In this document: in pieces, positions 7,948 to 16,721 of the stretch
Numbering within the stretch: the first letter of the stretch is position 1
How the letters are laid out: each line of letters opens with the position of its first letter
Position numbers and translations under genes: made by a program
Assembly (NCBI RefSeq): GCF_000308435.1
Contig: NZ_BAFR01000351.1
Span: forward strand, 81,015-145,014
Direction: 5' to 3'
From: Nocardia araoensis NBRC 100135
Lineage (GTDB): Bacteria > Actinomycetota > Actinomycetes > Mycobacteriales > Mycobacteriaceae
DNA: 64,000 bases
Notes under the pieces: generated by a model
Databases searched by the model: none
What the model was told of the DNA's origin: nothing
The model's input: the letters and a program-made list of their open reading frames with translations, nothing else

Positions 7948-10782
7948 ATGGCGGAGAGACTCGCTCTGATTGTCGCGTCCGAGTGCGCGGCATTCCCCCG
8001 GCTGGGGTTCACCGGTGAGCTGGCCGCGGCGCTGTACACGGCTTTCACGACGGTCGGAGGTTGGCTGCCGATCGCGGACGGTCCCGTGCTCGACCCCACG
8101 GTCACCGAATTCAAGCGGTGCGTGAAGGCGGCTTTCCGGCAGGCGGACGAACTGAAGGCGACGCTGTTGATCGCCTTCATCGGTCACGGGTTCACCGCCA
8201 ACGACGAGGACTTCTATCTGCTCGCCACCGATTCCGCACTGCCGCTGGATTCCGATTCCGGCTTCAACCTGGTCAATGTGGTCGCCGAGCAATTGGGCAA
8301 TACGCGGGCGCTGGACGGGCTGATCGTCCTGGTCGACGCATGTGAGGCGGGGACAGGAGCGCTCGGAGCCGGCAACCGCTGGGTGCGGATGCTGGAAAAG
8401 ACCGCAGGACGAATGGAATTGCTCGTCGCGTCGGACGACGGCAACGCCTACGACGGCTGTTTCAGCCGAACACTGCTGCGCACCTTCGGTACCGGCCTAC
8501 CTGGCAGTGGAACGAACTTGCTGTGCGCCGACCTCACGCCGGAGCTGAACAGTGCGTGTCTACAGCAGACCGCACGGCATCTGTCGTTCAACGGCACTCG
8601 AGTGGACCGCGGCGACCAGGGGCTGTGGTTGGTGCCCAACCGCTCCCGGTTCCGAGACGCGGTGACCGACCGGGCCGCAGCGGGCTTGGTGGATCACCTC
8701 GTGCGCGGCGTCTCCCTGACGGCGAACGTGCAGGAGACGCTCGCCGAGATCGTGGAAGCGAGCGGCGAACGGTTGCAGGTGTTGATCGGACCGGCCGGTG
8801 CCGGGAAGTCGACGCTGATGTCGCTGCTCATCCGGCCGGGACTGGTCGAGACGTTGGGTTCGCTGACCGCCGAGTTCATCACCGCGGCCGTCTTTCTGGA
8901 CGTTACGAGCACCATCGAGTCGGTGCTGGTGGAACTGTGTGAGCAACTGGGCGCGCGATTCGGCTCGGAATTCGTGGCGGCGCGGCAGCAGGTACAGAAG
9001 GAGTTGACCGACCGGGAGCGGTTCAGCGCTTTCGAGATCGAGATCGTGCGGCCCTTGCATCTGATGCGAAAGGCGGGCAGACGCATCCGCGTCCTCATCG
9101 ACGGTCTGGATCAGCCAGAGGAAGGCTGCCGCAGCAGTGTCGTCGCCGCCATCGCCACCTTGACCACCGACCGGCGATTGGGCCATGTGCGAGTGATCGT
9201 CGGCGTCCGGTCGGGCACGGATGTAGTCGATCATCCGGACCTCGCCCACGCCCGGCGGGTTCACCTGCGGTCACCCACCGCACGGGAGGTCTTGGCGGAG
9301 CTGGCGGCGGCCGAGGGCGGCATCCCCGATGGGCTCGATCGAACCCTGCACGAACTACCCGACGATGTACGCGGTGGATGGTTGATCCCGCGGTTGATCA
9401 CCGAGATCGACCAGAGGAAGACGAGTCTCGACGGCGCGGACCTGAATGCTCTGGTGGCGCTTCGATTCCGCACCACACACCGCCGTCCGGTGCATGAAGA
9501 CATCGCGCTGCCGGTCGGGGCTCTGCTGGCTGCGGTCGGTGTCGGACCCACCGCGCCGTTGCCGCTGATCTGCGCGGCCCTCCATCGCCTCGGATGGCCG
9601 GTGGCGTTGCCGCGACTGCGTGATGTGGTGGTCGATCTCGGTGTGCTCGTCGCACGCGGCCATCCCGGTCAGGACAGCGAGCGAGTCGGCTTGTCGCATA
9701 CGGTGTTCACCGATTCGCTGCGGCAAATCGTCTGCGCGCATCGGCCGACCGCGCTATCGGACGCGCACAGCGCACTCGCCGCGGCGTTCGATACCGTGAC
9801 CGGTCCGGATATCGACCTCTACGCGCACACGGCGGCGCCGCGGCACTATCTGGCCAGTGGGAACTCCGCTCGGGCCGTGGCATTCCTCGACGTGGCGGAC
9901 GCCAGGCGGCGTCCGATCGACAACCGGGCCTCCTGGGCGAACTGGCTGGTGGCCTTCCGAGAGGCGCTGCCGCCGGACCACCCGGACTTGCTGACGGCCC
10001 GCGCCCGCCTCGCGCGCTGGACCGGCGAGGCCGGAGAGCCGTTCGCGGCGCGCGCGATGTTCGCCGGTCTCGTCGAGGATTGCACCGCCATGTTCGGTCG
10101 TGACCATCCGCTGACACTCCTGCCGCGCGTGCAACTCGCCAATTGGCACGTCCAGACCGGCGGCGCCGAGCGAGCGGTGACGATGCTCACCGAGCTGCTG
10201 GACTTGGAGCAGGACGAACGAGAGAAGCTGCGGATCCGCGCCGACTTGGGATTCAGTACCGGCCAGGCCGGTGACATCGTCGGTGCGCGCGATCAGTACA
10301 CCGCTTTTCTCCCGGCGCTCGAACGCGTCCTCGGGGCGACGCATCCCGACGTGCTGCGCTCCCGGGACCAATACGCGCGGTGGATCGGTGAAGCCGGTGA
10401 CCCGGAACGGGCGCGACGGCAGTTGGTCGAACTGGTGCCGATCTGTGCGGACGTGCTCGGGCCGGAGCACACCGACACCATGTGGGCCAAGGACAATCTC
10501 GCCAGGTGGACCGCGGCCTGCGGCGACCCCGGTGGCGCCGCACGTTTGTATGGTGAAGTGCTGGCGATGCGCGAGAAGGTGTCCGGCCTCGAGCATCCCT
10601 TCACGCTGATGACCAGGCGCAATCTCGCTCAGTTCCACGCCGGGCAAGGCGATTACGCCGCCGCGCTGGAACTCGGCGCCGATCTTCCCGAGATCTGGCG
10701 ACGGCTCTACGGCCCCGATGATCAGGGAACGATCGACGCTACCCGGGATGTCGCCGAATGGGCAGCTCGGCAAGCCACCTGA
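7948..10782 (+). CDS. Caspase-like/STAND NTPase/TPR conflict-system protein
   Basis: 944-aa multidomain cytosolic protein. Residues 1-235 form a caspase-fold (C14) peptidase with the dyad His80 (AFIGHG) and Cys132 (LVDACEAG). Residues 265-640 are a STAND-type NTPase: Walker A GPAGAGKST (281-289), Walker B RVLIDGLDQ (381-389), a sensor strand VRVIVGVRSG, then a helical/winged segment. Residues 680-930 are kinesin-light-chain-like TPRs with the recurring G-x-x-HPxTL pattern. This is the architecture of NLR-like sensors that activate a protease on ligand binding, used in prokaryotic immunity or cell death. The ATG at 7948 has GATAGT six bases upstream (leaderless); 7915 is the alternative. Its partner is the divergent gene at 7355-7819. 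Confidence 0.88.
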   Translation: MAERLALIVASECAAFPRLGFTGELAAALYTAFTTVGGWLPIADGPVLDPTVTEFKRCVKAAFRQADELKATLLIAFIGHGFTANDEDFYLLATDSALPLDSDSGFNLVNVVAEQLGNTRALDGLIVLVDACEAGTGALGAGNRWVRMLEKTAGRMELLVASDDGNAYDGCFSRTLLRTFGTGLPGSGTNLLCADLTPELNSACLQQTARHLSFNGTRVDRGDQGLWLVPNRSRFRDAVTDRAAAGLVDHLVRGVSLTANVQETLAEIVEASGERLQVLIGPAGAGKSTLMSLLIRPGLVETLGSLTAEFITAAVFLDVTSTIESVLVELCEQLGARFGSEFVAARQQVQKELTDRERFSAFEIEIVRPLHLMRKAGRRIRVLIDGLDQPEEGCRSSVVAAIATLTTDRRLGHVRVIVGVRSGTDVVDHPDLAHARRVHLRSPTAREVLAELAAAEGGIPDGLDRTLHELPDDVRGGWLIPRLITEIDQRKTSLDGADLNALVALRFRTTHRRPVHEDIALPVGALLAAVGVGPTAPLPLICAALHRLGWPVALPRLRDVVVDLGVLVARGHPGQDSERVGLSHTVFTDSLRQIVCAHRPTALSDAHSALAAAFDTVTGPDIDLYAHTAAPRHYLASGNSARAVAFLDVADARRRPIDNRASWANWLVAFREALPPDHPDLLTARARLARWTGEAGEPFAARAMFAGLVEDCTAMFGRDHPLTLLPRVQLANWHVQTGGAERAVTMLTELLDLEQDEREKLRIRADLGFSTGQAGDIVGARDQYTAFLPALERVLGATHPDVLRSRDQYARWIGEAGDPERARRQLVELVPICADVLGPEHTDTMWAKDNLARWTAACGDPGGAARLYGEVLAMREKVSGLEHPFTLMTRRNLAQFHAGQGDYAAALELGADLPEIWRRLYGPDDQGTIDATRDVAEWAARQAT

Positions 10783-10789
10783 ACAGGTA

Positions 10790-10818
10790 TTGACGATCGT
10801 CGAACGGCCGCCGACAAT
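10790..10818 (+). promoter_or_regulatory. Promoter of the secreted small protein
   Basis: TTGACG at 10790-10795 and GACAAT at 10813-10818 are separated by 17 bases. The -35 is overlapped by the perfect palindrome GACGATCGTC (10792-10801), which may be an operator. Confidence 0.5.
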
Positions 10819-10860
10819 TTCAGTCAGCGAGACCGACTATTTCGCGGGGGGAGCGCCGTA

Positions 10861-11319
10861 ATGACCGCAACTATTCGCCATGCCTTGATTCGGCTGGCAG
10901 TTTGCGTCGGCTTGGCCACCGGAACACTGGTCGCATCCATGCCGGCCGGACATGCCGATGGCGACAGGGTCTTCACCTGGAACCACGACATCAAAGTCGG
11001 CGATTGCACGATGTTCCATGGCGCGCGCTGGGTCTTGCACAACGATGGCATCGCCGAATTCAACGCGGTGGTCACCAGCGGTGACGACAACGACGCTTGG
11101 CTGATGCACGCCGCGCTGTTCGACGCGAATCACAAGTATCTCGGCAACATCATCAACGACAAGCCGCCCGGTGGCGATATCGGCAAGTTCGTCATCAACC
11201 TGCCCTCCTCCGCTGTTCAATACCACTGGGATATGGACAAGGATCACCACGACGAGAAGACCTATCCGCCGGAGGCGTTCGCGACCGTGGCCAGGATCGA
11301 GCTGCAGAACCACTGCTGA
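10861..11319 (+). CDS. Secreted small protein of unknown function
   Basis: 152 aa. A Sec signal peptide is clear: basic start (MTATIRHALIR), hydrophobic core and likely cleavage after GHA at residue 32. The mature part of about 120 residues is compact and rich in Asp, His and Asn, with two Cys (CTMFHG and the C-terminal HC), perhaps a disulfide. The WDMDKDHHDEKTYPPEAF segment is conserved-looking. It may belong to a small actinobacterial DUF of secreted proteins (DUF6294-like from memory), but I cannot confirm this. A GGGGGGAGC ribosome binding site precedes the ATG, and the promoter at 10790 suggests a single-gene transcript. Confidence 0.75.
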   Translation: MTATIRHALIRLAVCVGLATGTLVASMPAGHADGDRVFTWNHDIKVGDCTMFHGARWVLHNDGIAEFNAVVTSGDDNDAWLMHAALFDANHKYLGNIINDKPPGGDIGKFVINLPSSAVQYHWDMDKDHHDEKTYPPEAFATVARIELQNHC

Positions 11320-11694
11320 AATCGCGGACCGAACGGCCCGGGTGGGGGATGAACTCGCCCGAGTACTAGGCGTGCCGGTGGATTCGACGTGCCGCCCAGG
11401 CGTCGGTTCAGGTCGCCCACGTCGCCGCTTGCGCTGCCCCACTATCGCTGCAACCCGTGCGCGTGTCTGAACGCTGACGATGGCGAGGCGTGGAACGAAA
11501 GATGCGCGTCCGCGCTGCCCCGGCGATCTCGGCCCGTACGCCGCCCGCCGCGGTCGCCGGCCTCGGCCCGGCGAACGGTCGCGGCCGGGTTCGCCGCGCT
11601 TCAGCGCTCGAGTTTCCGAACCGCGTCCGGCCTGTTCTTCCCGGCCTCTGTGGCGACGGACTCGATCAATAATGACGAATTGCTCAGATTCTAC
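11320..11694. other. Intergenic region, nothing recognised
   Basis: GC-rich stretch with short open frames on both strands, none with protein-like composition, a ribosome binding site or a recognisable motif. Confidence 0.5.
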
Positions 11695-11731
11695 TTGACT
11701 GACACTGCCCTCGTGAGTGACGATATCGTCA
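11695..11731 (+). promoter_or_regulatory. Promoter with palindromic operator TGACGATATCGTCA
   Basis: TTGACT at 11695-11700 can act as -35, with GACGAT at 11719-11724 as a -10 after 18 bases. A perfect 14-bp palindrome, TGACGATATCGTCA (11718-11731), covers the -10. It precedes the aromatic-acid operon and its lesion-bearing leader gene, so it is the probable inducer-controlled site. Confidence 0.5.
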
Positions 11732-11753
11732 GATAGCGAAGAGGGAGCGGTCG

Positions 11754-11961
11754 ATGAGTGGCCATCGCGACGTGCACGCCGGTCTGCGCGGCGAGCACGG
11801 GGCGTTGGCGGGTGAGCATCCGGGCCGGGCGCGTGATCCGGTGGTGAAAATGCTCGATCTCGCGCGTACCCGCTCCGGGAGCTGCGTGCGATCGTCGGCG
11901 CGCTGCGCGAGGACAACGAATATCTCCGCCGCCTCCGCGGCCTGTTGAAAGTAGCCAGATC
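11754..11961 (+). pseudogene. Frameshifted small leader gene of the aromatic operon
   Basis: An ATG at 11754 with GAGGGAG six bases upstream opens a frame reading MSGHRDVHAGLRG and then HPGRARDPVVKMLDLAR, which looks like the N-terminus of VOC-type ring-cleavage dioxygenases. At about 11862 the protein-like reading shifts to another frame (PLRELRAIVGALREDNEYLR), ending at the TGA overlapping 11962-11965. The original frame instead continues as low-quality sequence to 11948. Either a one-base indel or a larger deletion joined two gene remnants, or the base call is wrong. The intact promoter and ribosome binding site suggest recent damage. The family assignment is weak. Confidence 0.4.
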
Positions 11962-12900
11962 ATGAGTACCTCTGTCCTGCGAACCGCCGACGCCTGGTGG
12001 GTGCGGACACCTGCCGGTGCGGCTCGTATCGATACCGCGGCGACGACCACGCGTGAGCTGCTGTCGGACCCCGAGGCGATCGCGGCGGCCGCCATGAGCA
12101 CGGACCTCGTCGCGGTGGAGAGCCTCGCGCTCGTGGCCCCGGTGACGGCTCCTTGCCGCGTGGTCGCGCAGATGACCAACTTCGTCTCCCATGTGAAGGA
12201 CTCGGGCATGGACCCCGAGAACGTGCCGCTGACCTTCTTCCGCAAGTCCTCCGGCTCGATCAGCGGACCTTATGACGACGTGATCCGGCCCGCGCACGTG
12301 CATTTGCTCGACTACGAGGTCGAGATCGGACTGGTGTTCGGGCGGGAGATGCCGGTCGGCTCCCACATCGCCACCGAGAACGTCGCCGACTACATCGCGG
12401 GCCTGGTCGTCACGAACGATGTGTCCGCCCGCGACGTCCAATTGCCGAAAACCCAGTTCTACGAGGCGAAATCGTATCCGAGCTTCACTCCGGTCGGCCC
12501 CGCGCTGGTGCTGCTGGACGCCGACGAACTGAAGCGCTTCGCCGATCTGCGGCTGCGGCTGTGGGTCAACGGCGAGATCCGCCAGGACATGACGGTCGCG
12601 GACATGATCTATCCCCCGGTGGAGGCCATGCGGGCGCTCACCCGTTTCCAGCGCATGGACGCCGGGGATCTGCTGCTCACCGGAACGCCGGTCGGTACGG
12701 CCATCAGCGCTCCGCCGAAAGCGGTCGAGATCGTCGCATCCCTGCTGCCGCCCCGGATCAAGTGGAAGATGTTCTTCAAAGGCCAGTCGAAGAATCCGAG
12801 GTATCTGCAAGACGGTGACGTGATCGAGGCCGCGGTCGGCACCGGCGACGGCGCCATCGATCTGGGTCGCCAGCGCACGGTCGTGAGGTACGCGCGATGA
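11962..12900 (+). CDS. Fumarylacetoacetate hydrolase family protein
   Basis: 312-aa FAH-superfamily enzyme. Members hydrolyse or decarboxylate keto acids from aromatic ring cleavage using a divalent metal. The metal ligands are visible as Glu119 and Glu121 (LLDYEVEIGLVFG) and Asp153 (VTNDVSARD), with the conserved GTP-V-G segment (LLTGTPVGT) near residue 255. It opens a four-gene run with 4-bp overlaps (AMP ligase, DoxX, FAD hydroxylase), which supports a role in aromatic acid breakdown. Its ATG lies within the end of the damaged leader gene. Confidence 0.9.
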   Translation: MSTSVLRTADAWWVRTPAGAARIDTAATTTRELLSDPEAIAAAAMSTDLVAVESLALVAPVTAPCRVVAQMTNFVSHVKDSGMDPENVPLTFFRKSSGSISGPYDDVIRPAHVHLLDYEVEIGLVFGREMPVGSHIATENVADYIAGLVVTNDVSARDVQLPKTQFYEAKSYPSFTPVGPALVLLDADELKRFADLRLRLWVNGEIRQDMTVADMIYPPVEAMRALTRFQRMDAGDLLLTGTPVGTAISAPPKAVEIVASLLPPRIKWKMFFKGQSKNPRYLQDGDVIEAAVGTGDGAIDLGRQRTVVRYAR

Positions 12901-14813
12901 CCGACGACCTCGAGACACTGCCGGAACTCGCGGATCCCTGGTGGCCGCGCTATGCGGAGCCCGGTGACCTGGCCGGGATCGAATCCGTGCCGCTGGCCGA
13001 GCGGGGGCTGCCGGGATCGACCTACGGTCTGCTCGTGCGGGCGGCCGCGCTGTGGCCGGGCCGCACCGCGATCACCGTACTGCCCGACGCCGCGCGGTGG
13101 CGTGCACCCCTGCGGCGCAACTACTCCCAAGTGCTCGGCGACGTGCACCGGTACGCCAATCTGCTGCACGAGATCGGTGTGCGACGCACCGATGCCGTGG
13201 GGTTGATCGCGCCGAACTGCGCCCAGCTGATCCCGGCGCTGCTCGCCGCTCAACTGGCGGGAGTCGCGGCTCCGATCAATGGGAGTCTGGCCCGCGAGCA
13301 CATCGCCGAACTGTTGAGCCGCTCCGGCGCGCGTGTCCTCATCGCCGCTGGGCCCGAACTGGCCGCCGACATCTGGGATGCCGTCCGGGAGTCGGCCGCC
13401 CAGGGATTACTGGACGCGCTGCTGGTGCTGCGGCCGACCGCCGCGCCGGATACACCACCGCAGCTGCCCGAAATCGGCGACGTCCGGATCGGCTATCTCG
13501 ACGAACTCGCCGCCGGACAGGATTCTTCCCGCTTCACCGGCGAGCCGCCGACCGCCGAGGACCTGGCGGCGCTGTTCCACACCGGTGGCACCACCGGTGT
13601 GCCGAAGCTGGCGGCGCACACCCACGCCAACGAGATCGCCAACGCGTGGATGATCGCGGCGAATTCCCTGCTGGACGCGGATTCGGCGATCTTCGCGGCA
13701 CTTCCGCTGTTCCACGTCAACGCTCTGGTCGTCACCTTGCTCGCGCCGCTGTTCAAGGGCCAGCCGGTGGTGTGGGCAGGACCGCTCGGATACCGGGACC
13801 TCGCACTGTACGCGGAGTTCTGGAACATGGTGGCGCACTACGAGATCGCGGTGATGAGCGCGGTGCCGACCGTCTACGCGGTGCTCGCGCAATGTCCGAT
13901 CACCGCCGACATCTCCAGCCTGCGCTATGCGGTGGTCGGCGCTTCGCCGCTGCCGCAGGCGGTGCGGGACATCTTCCAGACGCACACGGGGGTCACGCTG
14001 GTCGAGGGCTACGGCCTCACCGAGGCCACGTGCGCGACGGCACGCAGCTTCGCGGACTTCGGACGGCCCGGTGCGGTGGGACAGCGCATGCCCTACCAGA
14101 AGGTCGCGGTGGTCCGTATCGCCGACGATGGAACGTGGGAGGAGTTGCCCGCCGGAGCGACCGGGATCCTGGTCGTCAGCGGCCCGACGGTGTTCGCCGG
14201 CTACGTCACCGGCCGTGATGAACACGGTCATGTAGTCGACGGACTCGGCACGATCGTCGACGGCCGGCTGAACACCGGCGATCTGGCCCATATCGATGAC
14301 GACGGCTTCATCCACCTGCACGGCCGGATGAAGGATCTGATCATTCGCGGCGGTCACAATATCGACCCGGCCGCGATCGAGGACGCGTTGCTCGCCCATC
14401 CGCAGGTCGCCGCGGCCGGCGCGGTCGGCCGCCCGGACGTACACGCCGGTGAGGTACCGGTTGCCTACGTCGCTCTGGGAACCGGCGCGGACGTGCGGGA
14501 AGACGATCTGGTGGCGTGGGCGGGCGAGCGGGTACACGAACGTGCCGCAGCACCCAGAACGATCACCATCCTGGACGCGCTGCCGGTCACCGACGTCGGA
14601 AAGCCCTACAAACTGGGTTTGCGCGCCGACGCCACTCGGCGCGAACTCGTCGACGCCCTCGCGGAGATCGCGGGCATCAGGAGCATCACGGCCGCTGTCG
14701 AGGACGGTGCGATCGTCGCCTCCGTCGAACTCGAGCCGAGCGCCGACCAGCAGGCTGTCGAGGCGGTCCTCGGCCGCTACGCGATCGCCTGGCGCGTGGT
14801 GGTGGGGCGATGA
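12897..14813 (+). CDS. Acyl-CoA synthetase (AMP-dependent ligase)
   Basis: 638-aa member of the ANL superfamily, which activates a carboxylic acid through an acyl-AMP. The P-loop motif FHTGGTTGVPK is at 228-237, the YGLTEATC motif in the middle, the NTGDLAHIDDDGF hinge follows, and the catalytic C-terminal Lys is in DVGKPYKLG. The C-terminus is extended by about 60 residues beyond that Lys (SITAAVEDGAIVASVEL), a small beta-rich tail. It starts ATGA-overlapped with the FAH gene and ends overlapping the DoxX gene. An aromatic or phenylpropanoid acid is the probable substrate, given the MhpA-like neighbour. Confidence 0.9.
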   Translation: MTDDLETLPELADPWWPRYAEPGDLAGIESVPLAERGLPGSTYGLLVRAAALWPGRTAITVLPDAARWRAPLRRNYSQVLGDVHRYANLLHEIGVRRTDAVGLIAPNCAQLIPALLAAQLAGVAAPINGSLAREHIAELLSRSGARVLIAAGPELAADIWDAVRESAAQGLLDALLVLRPTAAPDTPPQLPEIGDVRIGYLDELAAGQDSSRFTGEPPTAEDLAALFHTGGTTGVPKLAAHTHANEIANAWMIAANSLLDADSAIFAALPLFHVNALVVTLLAPLFKGQPVVWAGPLGYRDLALYAEFWNMVAHYEIAVMSAVPTVYAVLAQCPITADISSLRYAVVGASPLPQAVRDIFQTHTGVTLVEGYGLTEATCATARSFADFGRPGAVGQRMPYQKVAVVRIADDGTWEELPAGATGILVVSGPTVFAGYVTGRDEHGHVVDGLGTIVDGRLNTGDLAHIDDDGFIHLHGRMKDLIIRGGHNIDPAAIEDALLAHPQVAAAGAVGRPDVHAGEVPVAYVALGTGADVREDDLVAWAGERVHERAAAPRTITILDALPVTDVGKPYKLGLRADATRRELVDALAEIAGIRSITAAVEDGAIVASVELEPSADQQAVEAVLGRYAIAWRVVVGR

Positions 14814-15166
14814 CCATGGCCTCGACCGTCCTCGCCGCGGTGGTCTCGACGGAGTTTCTTGCCTTCGGTGCCGCGAAGCTGATGGCCGCGGCCCCGATGC
14901 GCAAGCGCGCGGAGCACCTCGGGTATACCGTGACGGCCTATCGTGGCATCGGCGCCCTCGAGATCGCCGGGGCAGGTGGGGTGTTACTGGGGTCGGTGCA
15001 TGCGTCGATCGGCGTGGGGGCGGGATCGGCGCTGGCATTGTTGATGTGCGGCGCCGTCGCCGCGCATGTCCGCAACGGTGACGGCGTGGCGGAGATCGCG
15101 CCCGCGGCGGTCACCGGCATGGCGGCCGTCGCCTACGCGGTCACAGTGTCCGGAGTTCTCCCATGA
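14810..15166 (+). CDS. DoxX-like small membrane protein
   Basis: 118 aa with four hydrophobic helices (residues 3-20, 40-60, 67-87, 97-117) and the GAAKLMAAAPMRKRAEHLGY loop (core AAKLMAAAPMR) typical of DoxX-like proteins, with a second loop AYRGIGALEIAG. Such proteins are often carried in oxidoreductase operons, and their function is poorly defined. The start is an ATGA overlap with the ligase; the end overlaps the hydroxylase start by four bases. A longer upstream frame lies inside the ligase and is not coding. Confidence 0.8.
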   Translation: MTMASTVLAAVVSTEFLAFGAAKLMAAAPMRKRAEHLGYTVTAYRGIGALEIAGAGGVLLGSVHASIGVGAGSALALLMCGAVAAHVRNGDGVAEIAPAAVTGMAAVAYAVTVSGVLP

Positions 15167-16698
15167 ACTCGCCGATCGTTCCGGTCGTGCTCGTCGGAGC
15201 GGGCCCGGCCGGGCTCACCGCGGCGACGTTGCTCGCGCAGTACGGGATCGTTTCCTTGGTGCTGGAGCGGTGGGACGGCGTCTATCCGCAGCCACGAGCC
15301 GTTCATCTGGACGGAGAAATCCGCCGGATCGTAGGGCGTCTCGGCATCGGCGCCGAATTCGACGCCATTTCCCGGCCCGCGCTGGGTCTGCGCCTGATCG
15401 GTCCCGGTCGGCGGGTGCTGGCTCAATTCGATCGGGATCCGGCCGGTGATCGCAACGGTCACCCGGAGGCGAACCTGTTCGATCAACCGGAGCTGGAAGC
15501 CATTCTGCGCGCCAACCTCGATCGCTATCCGGCGGTGACGCTGCGTGGCGGCGCGGAAGTCACGGCTGTCGCCGAGGAGGCCGACTGCGTCCGAGTCGAT
15601 TTCACCGACCGAGCCACGGGTCGAGCGGAATGTGTGCGCACGAGGTACGTGCTGGGATGCGACGGCGCCAACAGTCTCGTTCGCGGCGCGATCGGCGGGC
15701 ACATGCTGGATCTGCGGTTCCAGCAACGCTGGCTGGTCGTCGACCTCGCTACGAATGCGGATCCGGGGCACTGGGACGGCGTACATCAGGTCTGTGATCC
15801 CGCACGCGCGGCCACCTACATGCGGATCGGAAACACGCGCTACCGCTGGGAATTCCGACTGCGGCCGGACGAAACCGCCGCCGATTATCACGACTTGGCC
15901 CGGTTGCGTCCGCTGCTCGCGCCTTGGATCGACGAAGGCGACTTCGAAGGTCTCGAGTTGTTGCGCGTCGCCGAGTACACCTTCCGGGCCCAGCTCGCCG
16001 AGCGCTGGCGCGACGGGCGGGTGTTCCTGCTCGGCGACGCCGCCCACCTCACGCCGCCGTTCATCGGCCAGGGGATGGGCGCGGGTTTACGTGACGCCGC
16101 GAATCTGACCTGGAAGCTCGCCGGGGTCCTGCGCGGCGAACTACCGGCCAGCGTGCTCGAAACCTACGAGGTCGAGCGAAAACCGCACGCGCGGACGATG
16201 ATCCGGCTGGCCAAACTCACCGGAACGACCATGACCGACGGCGGCGAGCTCGGCAACCGCATGCGCGGTCTGCTCGCGCCGCGCTTGCATCGCCTGCCCG
16301 GACTCACCCGCATGATCACCAGCGGCGAATCGCCGCGGCTGCGCCGCTCCGAACTCGTAGTTGCCCCGCTGCTACGCCGGGGGCCGGCCGGTCGGTTGGT
16401 CCCGAACGACCGGCTTGCCGACGGGAGGCGACTCGACGATCTGATCGGGGGCCGGTTCGCGATCATCACCGCGATCGAGCCCGCTCCGCAGGACCGGAGG
16501 CGGATCGAACAACGCGGCGGCGTGGTGATCGCCGCGGCACCGGGGACGGACCTGTACCGCTGGCTGCGCCGCGCACACGTATCCGCCGCCCTCATCCGGC
16601 CGGACGGCGCCGTGCACAGCTGCGGACGAGACCTGTCGGCCCTGTGCGCCGTTCTGCCGCGGTTCGCGCCGAGCGTCCGAGTCACAGAGGCGAACTGA
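15163..16698 (+). CDS. FAD-dependent aromatic hydroxylase, MhpA-like
   Basis: 511-aa class A flavoprotein monooxygenase. The FAD motif VGAGPAGLTAA is at 11-21, the DG motif GCDGANSLVR near 163, and the GDAAHLTPPFIGQGM motif near 288. The P-P-F-I-G-Q-G-M form is characteristic of 3-(3-hydroxyphenyl)propionate hydroxylases (MhpA) and relatives. With NADH and O2 it would ortho-hydroxylate a phenolic acid. The C-terminal thioredoxin-like part (from about residue 415) fits the family. It is the last gene of the FAH/ligase/DoxX operon. The ring-cleavage dioxygenase expected next to it is absent, or may be the damaged gene at 11754. Confidence 0.88.
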   Translation: MNSPIVPVVLVGAGPAGLTAATLLAQYGIVSLVLERWDGVYPQPRAVHLDGEIRRIVGRLGIGAEFDAISRPALGLRLIGPGRRVLAQFDRDPAGDRNGHPEANLFDQPELEAILRANLDRYPAVTLRGGAEVTAVAEEADCVRVDFTDRATGRAECVRTRYVLGCDGANSLVRGAIGGHMLDLRFQQRWLVVDLATNADPGHWDGVHQVCDPARAATYMRIGNTRYRWEFRLRPDETAADYHDLARLRPLLAPWIDEGDFEGLELLRVAEYTFRAQLAERWRDGRVFLLGDAAHLTPPFIGQGMGAGLRDAANLTWKLAGVLRGELPASVLETYEVERKPHARTMIRLAKLTGTTMTDGGELGNRMRGLLAPRLHRLPGLTRMITSGESPRLRRSELVVAPLLRRGPAGRLVPNDRLADGRRLDDLIGGRFAIITAIEPAPQDRRRIEQRGGVVIAAAPGTDLYRWLRRAHVSAALIRPDGAVHSCGRDLSALCAVLPRFAPSVRVTEAN

Positions 16699-16721
16699 AT
16701 TTCCGGTCGACCGCTCGCCGC

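Noticed and set aside
10837..12918. 693-codon minus-strand open frame
   Set aside because: It lies antisense to the secreted protein, leader gene and FAH hydrolase; Arg/Gly/His-rich composition, no family motif, a typical high-GC shadow frame.
13407..15038. 543-codon minus-strand open frame
   Set aside because: Antisense to the acyl-CoA ligase and DoxX genes, which have clear motifs; no recognisable protein content.
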